From contig JADIYN010000002.1 in assembly GCA_016705335.1 (NCBI GenBank), positions 62,001 through 126,000 of the forward strand: 64,000 bases of DNA, written 5' to 3'. Under the pieces are notes generated by a model. The model made no database searches. It was not told the origin of the DNA and saw only the letters and a program-made list of their open reading frames with translations. Positions 1 through 8,946 of the stretch are shown one piece after another. How positions within the stretch are numbered: the stretch's first letter is position 1; every line of letters begins with the position of its first letter. Source of the stretch: Draconibacterium sp. (lineage in GTDB: Bacteria > Bacteroidota > Bacteroidia > Bacteroidales > Prolixibacteraceae). Position numbers and translations under genes: made by a program.

Positions 1-598
1 GAGGCTTTAAAAGACTGAAGGGAATGAAAAATTCTGCTGTCCATGAAGTAATCTGACTTCCATTTTCACTCTTCCCGCCATTAACGTTGACGGCATGCCG
101 GGTCTTTCTGTCGCCATCATATTGCCAGGGAGACCAACCCATAATATTACCCTTGTTGTTGGGAATTATCAATGGTAATTCGTAATTGAGCGGCGAGAGT
201 TCATATTCAAAATAAACCGGAAAATCTTCCTGTGGCCAAAGAAACACCTCAACAACATCGTCTTCCCACAGATTTAGATTATCAGCAAGTTTAGTTGAAA
301 TCAGTATTTTATCCTGACAATCGAAGAGTACATAAATTCCTTTTTCTGAATAAAGGATTTTGGCGTTGGTTGAATAAGTTTCAGGTTTCTCAGACAGTTG
401 CTGAATATGTATCCATTCCGTACTTTTCCATATTTCATTGCTTCCATCACCTGTCAGATTAAAATCCTGACATTTTTTTACAAAAAGAGTGTCCTGATTA
501 TTTCTTGCTGACAACGGATTTTTGCAAAAGCCACTGCAAAGTATAAGAATAAAGATTACCAGCAGTTTATTTGGTTTATAAGTCCCGGTTTTATTCAT
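1..598 (-). CDS. CBM9-like exported protein, cut by the window edge
   Basis: This frame stays open from an ATG at 598 to base 1, so only the first ~199 residues are visible. It begins with a hydrophobic signal segment (residues ~12-25, ending near a Cys) and continues as a beta-rich domain. Segments such as YSEKGIYVLFDCQD and LWEDDVVEVFLWP are typical of the family 9 carbohydrate-binding fold found in many Bacteroidota glycan-locus proteins (established family knowledge). A bound-sugar or surface role is inference. It lies 76 bp downstream of the exported amidohydrolase on the same strand and may share its transcript. The downstream domain, possibly catalytic, is outside the window. Confidence 0.7.
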   Translation of the reverse strand, partial: MNKTGTYKPNKLLVIFILILCSGFCKNPLSARNNQDTLFVKKCQDFNLTGDGSNEIWKSTEWIHIQQLSEKPETYSTNAKILYSEKGIYVLFDCQDKILISTKLADNLNLWEDDVVEVFLWPQEDFPVYFEYELSPLNYELPLIIPNNKGNIMGWSPWQYDGDRKTRHAVNVNGGKSENGSQITSWTAEFFIPFSLLKP

Positions 599-674
599 AT
601 TTTTTATATCTGATTATTACAACTACTGAAAAACCAATTATAACTATTGAATAATACAAAATAATGGTTTTATA

Positions 675-1787
675 TCAAATTCCCGGAAACCATTTTACAG
701 CATTTTTATAATATATTTTTTCAATAACTTCCTTTGGCAATTTCAAGCCTTTGAATTTTCCATCTACTTCCCACGATGACATTTCATTATCAGTTGTCAT
801 AAATTCCCAGTCGCGGGTCCAAACCGTGCGCACTTTTTCGCTCATAACAGCGGGGTCGGCATCAGCACCGTCGTAGTCGCCTTCATCGGTTCCGTAAATA
901 ATCCGATCCTGGTATTTGATAAAGAAATCACGAACTTTCTGCCAATCGTTCTGTGATTGTTTTTCGATGTGGCAAATGCGTGCAGCCATGTCAACCGTCA
1001 TATTCGGGAACATGTCGAAGCGTTTGGCCAGTTCATCAACACTCCACTCCAAACTTCCGAGGTGAGCGCCCATAAAACGTAAATTCGGGTGCTTTTTCAG
1101 CATGTTGTCCCTGGCTTCTATCTGCGCCTCATAAGAAGGATATTCAGGATGCAAATACATGTGATATTCCGGATGTTCAGCAAAATATTTTTTATCGTTG
1201 TTTACAGTCATTGAGTCGCCGGGCAACCAGCAATTTTTGGGCTCACCCAGATGACCGCAAACGGTTTTGCCCATCTTCCCTATATAATCGAATATAGGGT
1301 CAAATTTTGGATTGTCTATCATGATAAAGTTTCCGTTTTCATCCTTATCTACCATTCCAACGTTCTTCCAAACTTTAACACCAATTGCCCCGTTTTTAAA
1401 TGAGTTTTCCAAATAAGCCAAAGTTTTTTCCTGCCATTCAGGACTATCCCAGCCTTTCAATGAAAAAGCTGTCAGATAAGAAAGGTCATCTGGAAATTCT
1501 TTTATTTGTTTCAGTGCAAATTCCTGTTGCTCTTCAATAGTCGGATGTTCAAAGGCATCTGTGTTTATCGTTAGTATCCTGAAATTATTGGCAATAGCCT
1601 CATTCATAAAATCGGGACGGTCAACACTGATATGACAATGAATATCTATCTTCTCCATATTAACAAAATCCTCGGTTGTACAGTAGGTTTCTTTTTCGAT
1701 CTTTTTTTGACTACAGAAAGTAAATATTAGAAAACTGAAAATTACCAAAGAAATTTTACCTGTAGATTTCAGAAACTGTAAATTCAT
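675..1787 (-). CDS. exported amidohydrolase-family lipoprotein
   Basis: This 370-residue protein has an N-terminal signal ending in a lipobox-like Cys25, so it is probably a lipoprotein. The rest is an amidohydrolase-2 type TIM barrel: metal-binding IDIHCH (His50 and His52), a mid-barrel GVKVWKNVG strand, VCGHLGEP and GAHLGS histidines, and the late-barrel GTDEGDYDG aspartate. The family hydrolyses or decarboxylates cyclic or acidic small molecules; the substrate here is unknown. A related exported amidohydrolase lies at 4120-5219 and both end in a similar YYxNAVK segment, so they may act on related products. Transcription probably starts in the divergent region with the esterase at 2135. The frame is intact. 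Confidence 0.85.
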   Translation of the reverse strand: MNLQFLKSTGKISLVIFSFLIFTFCSQKKIEKETYCTTEDFVNMEKIDIHCHISVDRPDFMNEAIANNFRILTINTDAFEHPTIEEQQEFALKQIKEFPDDLSYLTAFSLKGWDSPEWQEKTLAYLENSFKNGAIGVKVWKNVGMVDKDENGNFIMIDNPKFDPIFDYIGKMGKTVCGHLGEPKNCWLPGDSMTVNNDKKYFAEHPEYHMYLHPEYPSYEAQIEARDNMLKKHPNLRFMGAHLGSLEWSVDELAKRFDMFPNMTVDMAARICHIEKQSQNDWQKVRDFFIKYQDRIIYGTDEGDYDGADADPAVMSEKVRTVWTRDWEFMTTDNEMSSWEVDGKFKGLKLPKEVIEKIYYKNAVKWFPGI

Positions 1788-1836
1788 AAGTCATTTATTT
1801 ACGTATCGTTATTTTTACGATTGATTTATAATTTTT

Positions 1837-1878
1837 CAAAAGTAAACAAAATATTTTTGCTCCACAATAACTTATTGT
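1837..1878 (-). promoter_or_regulatory. candidate promoter and overlapping operator palindrome
   Basis: On the minus strand TACTTTTG (1837-1844) fits the Bacteroidota -7 box TAnnTTTG, about 50 bp upstream of the amidohydrolase start at 1787. A 15-bp palindrome, ACAATAA-C-TTATTGT (1864-1878), covers the place of the -33 element. Overlap of a perfect dyad with the promoter suggests a repressor site (inference). The rest of the divergent region 1788-2134 is AT-rich and shows no gene. Confidence 0.35.
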
Positions 1879-2134
1879 AATATATTGAATTCTTTTAATT
1901 CCCGAATCTGTATTTAGCATTTTAATCCTGGCTAAATACATAATTCTCAAAACAAACATAGAATTTTAATCATCTGGTTTTTTCATCATGAAAATTATAA
2001 TTTATGCAACAATCACTTTAACAAAAAAACATATAATAATAAGGATAAATAAACATATTAATTGCACAGACTAGTTTTCGCAATACTAAATGAATATAAA
2101 TAGTATATTTGAAAGATTCGTAAAGGTAAATTCA

Positions 2135-4010
2135 ATGAAAAAAACTTTTGTATTTTTTGGTTTGGGAATATTATTCCTTTTATCAACTCAATGTTCCGAC
2201 AACAAACAATCAACCCTTGAGTCCAATAATATCCGGCAATATCTTTCAGAAAAAGCAGCTGAAATAACCAATAATTCGTTTTCAGGAATAAATACGCTGG
2301 ATAGAAAAACTGTATTACGAATCGCTTCCGGGATTGTATGTTCCGGCCAATTTATATATCCCTGACAACATAACAGAACCTCGTGCGGCAATACTTTATG
2401 TTTGTGGACATTCTCCGTTGCAAAAGGTACATTACCAGTCGCATCCACGAAAATTTGCACAACTTGGATTTATTTGCCTGGTTATTGAAACAATTCAATT
2501 TGGTGAAGTACGCGGAGAACACTGGGGTTGTTATTCAAAAGGATGGTTTAACTGGTACAGTCGCGGTTATAATCCGGCCGGAGTTGAATTATGGAATGCA
2601 ATCAGGGGTATTGATCTGCTTACCGACCGCCCTGAAGTTAATCCACAGAAATTAGGTGTTACAGGTATCTCAGGAGGCGGGTCACAAAGCTGGTATATTG
2701 CTGCAGTTGATTCGCGTATAAAAGCGGTGGCACCGGTTTGCGGAGCAGGTACGCTGAAATCGCATATTGAAACCCGGACAGTTGATGGACACTGCGATTG
2801 CATGATGCCTACAAACACTTATCAACAGGATTTTACCGACATTGGCGCTTTAATTGCTCCCCGTCCGCTCCTCATTTGCCAGGCAAACGGCGATGGAATG
2901 TATTCCATTGAATCGATAAGAGATCTTTATTATAAAATTGGTAATATATACAAAATGTATGGCGCTTCAGACAAAATTGGTTTGGTAGAAACACCAGGAG
3001 GACACTCCTACCACAAGATTTCAAGAGAGAAAATATTTTCATTTTTTATGGCAAATCTTATGGACAAGAACGTTTCATCCGAAGAAGCGGGTGATATAGA
3101 TGATACTGAACAGAACCAATTGTCGGAAGAAGAGTTGAGAGTTTTTACAGATGGACCACCTACGGATGACAGAACTACAACAATCCAGGATTCCTTCGTT
3201 AAGCTGCATGGAATGCCGGAATTATCAAACGAAACTCAACTTTCAATGTTTCGAGATTCTGTTAAGAATTTTCTTAAAATTAAATCATTTGGCGCTTTCC
3301 CTGAAAAACCTTCAGCATTAAACCCTGTTTTGGAATTCAAAGCGCTTGATGGCGGAAAATATGGGGAAGATATTTACAGTTTTGTTCCCGAAGACGGATG
3401 GCGTTTGAAAATAGACTTTTTATGGGAACACCCAAAAGACAGCTTAAATCAATTGGTAATTATATTGCGAAATGCAGATGAAGGACGTTGGGATTCATAC
3501 AGTTTTGCATCAAAGGTTGCACAAGGCGAAAACATTGCTCTTTTTGGAACCAGGGGTTTTGGTGATGCCGGGTGGTCGCCCGAGTTACAATGGCATATCC
3601 GCAGAGCTTCAGCATGGACAGGTCGAACTATTGTTTCCATGCAGGTTTATGATCTGTTGAGGTGCATAGAATTTTGTAGAACACTTCCCGGAATTGATCC
3701 CGCAAAAATTAGTATTGCTGCCAGAAATGAAATGGGAGTTGTTGCACTTTATGCAGCTTTACTTGATGGAAAATGCAAATCTGTTATTTTGAATAATCCA
3801 CCGGAAACACAGGATTTACCAAGTGATCCGGATGGAAAAGGGGCCGCAACAGAAATTTTAAATTGTTTAAGGGTTACTGATGTTTATCAGATTCCTGCAA
3901 TGCTTACACCAACAACAGTAACTTTTACCGGTGAAATACCGGATAATTATTTATGGTCAAACGACATTTTGGAGAAGTTGGGAAAAACTAAACTTACTGT
4001 TATTCAATAA
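2135..4010 (+). CDS. acetyl-xylan-esterase-like alpha/beta hydrolase, frame interrupted
   Basis: The start is taken at the ATG at 2135 because a lipoprotein signal (FFGLGILFLLSTQC) begins there. The main part has the core of the large alpha/beta hydrolase family related to acetyl xylan esterases: VPANLYIPD, the ILYVCGHS oxyanion region, the nucleophile motif GISGGGS, an ALIAPRPLL strand with its acid, and GGHSYH for the catalytic His. A second ~250-residue C-terminal half is less clear. The frame changes near 2305-2309: dropping one A from the A5 run joins the signal part to LYYESLPGLYVPANLYIP. Even so, the block that family members normally carry between the N-terminal helix and this strand seems to be missing. 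Deacylation of glycan is inferred. Confidence 0.7.
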
Positions 4011-4119
4011 TATGTGTATCTTCAATGTTTTCGGGTAAATAATTTGACGATAACCAATTGAGCTTTATTAATAAAAATCAAATTCAGAAGTAATTGAATA
4101 AAAAAATACAAGAGGAAAT

Positions 4120-5219
4120 ATGAAAAGTAAATTTTTAAAGGGACTAATCCTGATTTTTACCATCGGATTTATTTCTGTAAACATACATGTTGAAGCGCAA
4201 GATGCAAATCAATTATTACTCAAAGATTATCGACCGGTTTCAATTTATAAAACTCCTGTAACACAAGTAAACCGTGCTGCATTTCCTGTTATTGATGTCC
4301 ACTCTCACGATTATGCCCGAACAGATATGGAAATTGCTCAGTGGGTTAAAAATATGGATGCCTGTGGTATTGAAAAAACAATAATTCTTTCGACGACGGC
4401 GGGTGCCAAATTTGATTCTATTGTTAAGAAATATGCAAAATACGGCAATCGATTTGAAATCTGGTGTGGATTTGATTACACCGGATATGATAAGCCCGGT
4501 TTCGGACCAGCAGCCGTGCAGGAATTGGAGCGTTGTTTTAAAATGGGTGCAAAAGGTGTTGGCGAACTTGGTGATAAAGGTTTGGGAGCATTTTATTCGG
4601 AACCTGTAAAAGCCTGGGGAATGCATTTTGACGATGAGAGGATGAAACCACTTTATGAAAAGTGCGCAGAATTGAATATGCCAATCAATATTCATATTGC
4701 CGATCCGATTTGGATGTATGAAAAACCTGACTCAACAAATGACGGTCTTATGAATGCACAAAAATGGCAAATTGATATGACAAAGCCCGGAATTATCGGC
4801 TTTGACGCACTGATTCAAAACCTTGAAAATGCTGTTGAAGCTAATCCGAAAACAATTTTTATTGCCTGTCATTTTGCAAATCTCAACCATGATTTAAACC
4901 GACTTGGAAAAATGTTTGACAAATACCCCAATTTATATGCAGATATTTCAGCAAGATTTGCTGAGTCCGCTGCAATTCCGCGCACAACGAAAGAGTTTTA
5001 CGAAAAATATCAGGACAGATTGATGTATGGAACAGATTACGGAATGGACACTTTAATGTACAGGAATTCTTTCAGAATACTGGAAACCAATGACGAGCAC
5101 TTTTATGATTTCAATTTGTTCAATTATCACTGGCCATTGAGTGGTTTTGGCCTTCAGGAAAAGTACTAAGAAAATTATATTATGATAATGCTGTGAAGAT
5201 TTTATCGAAACAAAAATAA
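4120..5219 (+). CDS. exported amidohydrolase-family protein, C-terminus frameshifted
   Basis: An N-terminal signal peptide (about residues 1-26, ending VEAQ) is followed by an amidohydrolase-2 barrel: VIDVHSHD (His61 and His63), GELGDKG, INIHIADP, IACHFANLNHD and GTDYGMDT. It is a paralogue in outline of the lipoprotein at 675-1787. As read, the frame stops at 5169. Adding one A to the A4 run at 5159-5162 continues it through VLRKLYYDNAVKILSKQK to a TAA at 5217-5219, matching the end of the other amidohydrolase, so I place the end there. The gene follows the esterase by 109 bp on the same strand and probably forms an operon with it. The substrate is unknown. Confidence 0.8.
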
Positions 5220-5259
5220 TTTTTTAATTTTCGATTCAGGATAAAGTATTTTCAAAGAA

Positions 5260-6577
5260 TTACAATTTAGATAAACCACACGCCCGGGAGTATATTCCGG
5301 AAACAATCTGTATATAACTATGCACCAGTTCCTGCGGATCTGTTGATATTAAACCTTCATTTACCTGATAAAACTGAACTGGCATAAATTGGCTTAAAAG
5401 AGAAAACGGAATATTATGGTTTCGTAAATTTTCAAATAATCGGTTTTTAGCCTGGTCAAGTTCCGGTAAAGGCCAGTAATATCTTAACCGGTCAGAAAAA
5501 CTGTATTTTCTTTTAAATAACCTTTTTGCGCATCACCCTGGTAATATTTCTCCCAGTATTTCGGTTCTGCAAGCATTGCAGTTTCAAGGGTTTCACGCAG
5601 GTTCGACAAGTTTTATGATCTTTCCCAAGAATTTCGATCTCCATTGCTTCCAGGGCAAAAAGAGCTTCACGATAGGCAAATGTCAGCCACGGCCCAACTT
5701 TAAGTATGCAAAAATGATCTTCAACAAGAGCTTTCAAATTTGCCTCAGTCTGATAATCTGTTGAATGGGCTTCATAAACGAGGTGGTCAAACTCCAGTAT
5801 TTTTTTGCTTAAAGTTATAGCTTTTTCCCGTTGATATTTAAAAACGCGGTCATCACCAAATTCAACTCCGGGCTGAACAACTAAACCAATTACGCGATCC
5901 CAAACCTCAGATAAACCTGCATTTTTAAAAGATTTCTTAATTGTCAGAACCGTATGGCCTGCGTCTTTGGTAGTTGTTGGGTGAACTTCATCCTCTTCTT
6001 CCCTTGCTCCCCCCGGCACTGGCACCTCTGTTCCGATAATATACACGGGTTTTGGGTAACCCTGACGATGTTTAGCCCAGGTATCTTCAGCAACACGGCA
6101 AAGCATAGCAGCCCTTTCAGCCACTAACTCATCCTGAAGTGGACCGGATCTGTCACCTGTATCATCGCTGCAAAACATACTTGTATCGAGATGAATTTTT
6201 AAGTAGCCTGCCTTTATGTATTCTTCTATAAGAACTTTTGCATTCGACATAGCCTCTTTGGCAGTTAGTTTTTGCCAGGCATTTGGACCTAAATGATCAC
6301 CGCCTAAAAGCACCATTTCTTTTGGAAAATTATTTTTTTGCGCCAAATCATATATGAAGTTAACAAAATCAACTGGTTTCATTCCGGTGTAACCGCCAAA
6401 CTGATCAACCTGATTTGAAGTTGATTCGACCAGAAGTATGCTACCGTCAGCTTTTGCCTGTTTTATGCAGGCTTCAATAACTTCAGAATTGGCCGAGCAT
6501 ACCGAATAAATACCTTTGGCATTTCCCTTTTTGTTCTCACCCAAAATATCAAGAAAAATATTTATCGCGCTATTCAT
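5260..6577 (-). CDS. gatZ: GatZ/KbaZ-type tagatose-bisphosphate aldolase subunit, two frameshifts
   Basis: This resembles the GatZ/KbaZ subunit of class II D-tagatose-1,6-bisphosphate aldolase, which stabilises the catalytic GatY/KbaY partner; no GatY is in the window. Recognisable parts are GIYSVCSAN, LVESTSNQVDQFGGYTGM, LLGGDHLGPN, HLDTSMFC, IGTEVPVPGGA and VVQPGVEFGD. The frame breaks twice. Adding one base to the T4 run (plus strand) at 5611-5614 and one at 5511-5514 restores LETAMLAEPKYWEKYY and then DRLRYYWPLPELDQAKNRL to a TAA at 5260-5262, giving 439 residues, close to family length. It lies 69 bp downstream of agaS on the same strand. Role in galactosamine or galactitol catabolism follows from family and context. 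Confidence 0.85.
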
Positions 6578-6590
6578 AATTATTTCCTGT

Positions 6591-6606
6591 TAACCGAACC
6601 CGGTTA
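6591..6606. promoter_or_regulatory. inverted repeat between agaS and gatZ
   Basis: TAACCG-AACC-CGGTTA is a 6-4-6 dyad just upstream of the gatZ start. It could be an operator for the nearby DeoR-type regulator or an RNA hairpin; the sequence alone does not decide. Confidence 0.3.
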
Positions 6607-6646
6607 GTACGGAGCAAATATTAAGTAATCCTTCAATAGTCAGGTT

Positions 6647-7513
6647 CTATCTTACCTGTTCCGGGTTCATTTTACTCGTTTTGTCGTTAACAACCGCTTT
6701 TGGGCCATGCCTGAATCCCAAAAAAGAATCGTGTTTGCAAATAATCTGACCATCGGTCATCTCCTGCACTTTAAGGTGAGATTCATGTGCAATACCCGTT
6801 AACGGGCCAGATCCTAAAAATACCATTCTTCCAAAATCCATCTCCGCAATCTTTTTCAGGTCAGGAAGACATTGCTTTAATATAAAATCTCCGGAATGTT
6901 GTATTCTTTTAATAAGTGGCTCAATTTTTCTGATTTCATCAATATTTAAAATCAGGAATCCGGCCAGTAACATAGAAGAGAAAGAACTGGTCATTGCCAG
7001 TGAAAGATCATTCGTTTCTTCGGGTAATAAAAGAACATATGAATTTATTTCTCCGGTTCTTTTTGCCAGTGCTCCATCTTTGTTACAGGTTATATTGAAT
7101 TCATAAAGATCGTCGCAATATTCTTTTGCAAGTTCAACCGCGGCAACACTTTCCGGACTATCACCTGATCTTGCAAATGATATCAGCAAAGTAGGCCTCA
7201 TCTTTAAGAAATAGTTTTCAGGATGTGTAATAATATCTGTAGTACTAATTGCTCTGCACGAAACATTCAATTTCTTTTGAAATTCTCCAACCAATGCTTC
7301 ACCAATAAAGGCAGATGTTCCTGCCCCGGTTAAAATTACATCAGGACAATCTTTTTTAAACACTTTTTCAAGAAATTTCAAAATCTTACCTTGCTCTTTT
7401 ACAAGTTTCAAATATGTCTCCCCCCAATGTCGTGGTTGGCTGCAAATTTCTTTCGCTGTATTAAAGCCACCCAGTGTTTTTAAATCCTCAATTTGATAAT
7501 TCAAATATTTCAT
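6647..7513 (-). CDS. agaS: AgaS-type SIS-domain sugar isomerase/deaminase, C-terminally truncated
   Basis: The 288 residues match the SIS-domain protein AgaS, proposed galactosamine-6-phosphate deaminase/isomerase giving tagatose 6-phosphate (family knowledge). Visible motifs are VILTGAGTSAFIGE, LISFARSGDSPES, AMTSSFSSM, VFLGSGPLTGIAHES and FRHGPKAVVND. Family members are usually about 380-390 residues. Here the protein ends only 15 residues after the FRHGP motif, and 69 bp later gatZ begins, so there is no room for the missing ~100 residues in any frame. The second SIS domain therefore lacks its last part. This is a deletion in the DNA or the assembly, not a frameshift, and activity is doubtful. 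The start follows the long intergenic region. Confidence 0.8.
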   Translation of the reverse strand: MKYLNYQIEDLKTLGGFNTAKEICSQPRHWGETYLKLVKEQGKILKFLEKVFKKDCPDVILTGAGTSAFIGEALVGEFQKKLNVSCRAISTTDIITHPENYFLKMRPTLLISFARSGDSPESVAAVELAKEYCDDLYEFNITCNKDGALAKRTGEINSYVLLLPEETNDLSLAMTSSFSSMLLAGFLILNIDEIRKIEPLIKRIQHSGDFILKQCLPDLKKIAEMDFGRMVFLGSGPLTGIAHESHLKVQEMTDGQIICKHDSFLGFRHGPKAVVNDKTSKMNPEQVR

Positions 7514-7991
7514 AAATGCTGGTTTTACATTTCAATACAAATATATATATTTTCATTTACTTTCCAAACTATTAATTTATGGTTTCATTAAATTATTATA
7601 TTCTTACAAATTACCTATATTTTATCAAAATGTTTATAATTTTTCGTATAAATTATAATGCCCGTAAACTAATGATAAAATCTTCGGATAAATAGTCAGT
7701 AATCAGAATTACATTTAAAGGTTATTGTACAAAACAGATTGAAAATTCGGCTGAAGAAACATGTTGTCGCCAAATATATGTAACAGTATCATATCAGCAC
7801 GGGCAGAATTAACGATTAATACATGAAAGCATATAGCAGCAAATAGCCTCGTCATCATCAACGTTTTTCATTAAAAGTTATATGAAATTAGACAATTACA
7901 TTAATAATTGAAATTGAAACTACGATAAACACAATTACTGTATTTTAATTGATTGGGGAATTACAAATTAGTGTTTTTAGTTTTACCGTTT
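7514..7991. other. 478-bp gene-free region between agaS and agaR
   Basis: Very AT-rich with no supported ORF on either strand. Close to agaS there are three TTTCAwT-like repeats (in 7529-7590), which could be binding sites of the DeoR-family regulator encoded next door (inference). It must carry the agaS promoter. I see no terminator hairpin after agaR. Confidence 0.4.
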
Positions 7992-8777
7992 TTATGCAAC
8001 AATAACTTCTACCCCACTTTTTTCAAGACGATTTTTATCTTCTTCCTTAATCCCTGAATCGGTAATCACAACATTTACAACTGATATTGGGCCGATAAAT
8101 GCAAAGCGTCTGCGCTCAAATTTTCTTGAATCAGCAACAACAATTACTTTCTTTGCAATTTTGATCATTATCTGATTAAGATGGGCTTCCTCCGAATTTG
8201 GTGTTGATAAACCGTGGGTTGTATCGAATCCATCAGCACCCAGAAACAATTTATCGCAATAAAATTTTTCGAAATTTTCATCAGCAAGCACGCCAACCAG
8301 CGACAACGATTTCTTACGCAAAATACCACCAGGCATAAAAACATTAAATCCTTCATATTCTGAAAGAATACTTGCAATATTCAGTGCATTTGTAATAATG
8401 GTGAGGCTTTTAAACTGGCCAAGGTTTTTGGCTATTTCAGTTGTAGTGGTTCCCGAATCCAAAACTATCGTATCACCATCTTCAATAAGCTTGATAGCCT
8501 CTTTTGTAATAAGTTGCTTTTCTTTTAAAAATTCTTTTTGTTTATCAGAAATTGATGAATCAATTCCCATCAGGTGATATTTTATCTTTATTGCGCCTCC
8601 CCTGGCCCGAATTAACATATTCTGTTTTTCAAGGTGAGCCAGATCATTTCTAATCGTAACTTCACTGATATTAAACATTTTACTTAATTCGCGAACTAAA
8701 ACCTGTCCTTTTGATTCAAGTTCTTCAAGAATTTTTGATCTTCTGGAAACAGTAGATTTGCTAAACGATTTGTCCAT
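7992..8777 (-). CDS. agaR: DeoR/GlpR-family transcriptional regulator, AgaR-like
   Basis: This 261-residue protein has the DeoR layout. An N-terminal winged helix (about residues 12-62) carries RRSKILEELESKGQ, VRELSKMFNISEVTIRNDL and the family box MLIRARGGA. A C-terminal sugar-phosphate sensor domain follows, with LDSGTTTTEIAK, TIITNALNIA, MPGGILR, SLVGVLA and LFLGADGFD. Members repress sugar or amino-sugar operons and release DNA on binding a phosphorylated sugar. Position next to agaS and gatZ suggests an amino-sugar phosphate inducer and the name AgaR; the exact ligand is inference. The frame is intact. The preceding 169 bp (8778-8946) are AT-rich and likely hold its promoter. Confidence 0.85.
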   Translation of the reverse strand: MDKSFSKSTVSRRSKILEELESKGQVLVRELSKMFNISEVTIRNDLAHLEKQNMLIRARGGAIKIKYHLMGIDSSISDKQKEFLKEKQLITKEAIKLIEDGDTIVLDSGTTTTEIAKNLGQFKSLTIITNALNIASILSEYEGFNVFMPGGILRKKSLSLVGVLADENFEKFYCDKLFLGADGFDTTHGLSTPNSEEAHLNQIMIKIAKKVIVVADSRKFERRRFAFIGPISVVNVVITDSGIKEEDKNRLEKSGVEVIVA

Positions 8778-8946
8778 ATTTTTAATATATAAATGATTAG
8801 TTTATACGGTCTTTATAATGTTAAACAGATATTATCGACAAAAATATAAAATTAATACATACTTTAATCATCCTATACAAATTGAAATTATATAATCTTT
8901 CAAATCGTTATAATTTTTTTAAAATGAAATATTTTATTTTACGATA

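Noticed and set aside
2090..2365. A separate 91-residue gene ahead of the esterase
   Set aside because: It is the signal-peptide part of the esterase in another frame; its last 20 codons are the shadow of LYYESLPGLYVPANLYIP.
4240..4695. Long opposite-strand ORFs such as the 151-codon frame at 4240-4695
   Set aside because: They mirror strongly supported genes, have no family features and are typical shadow frames.
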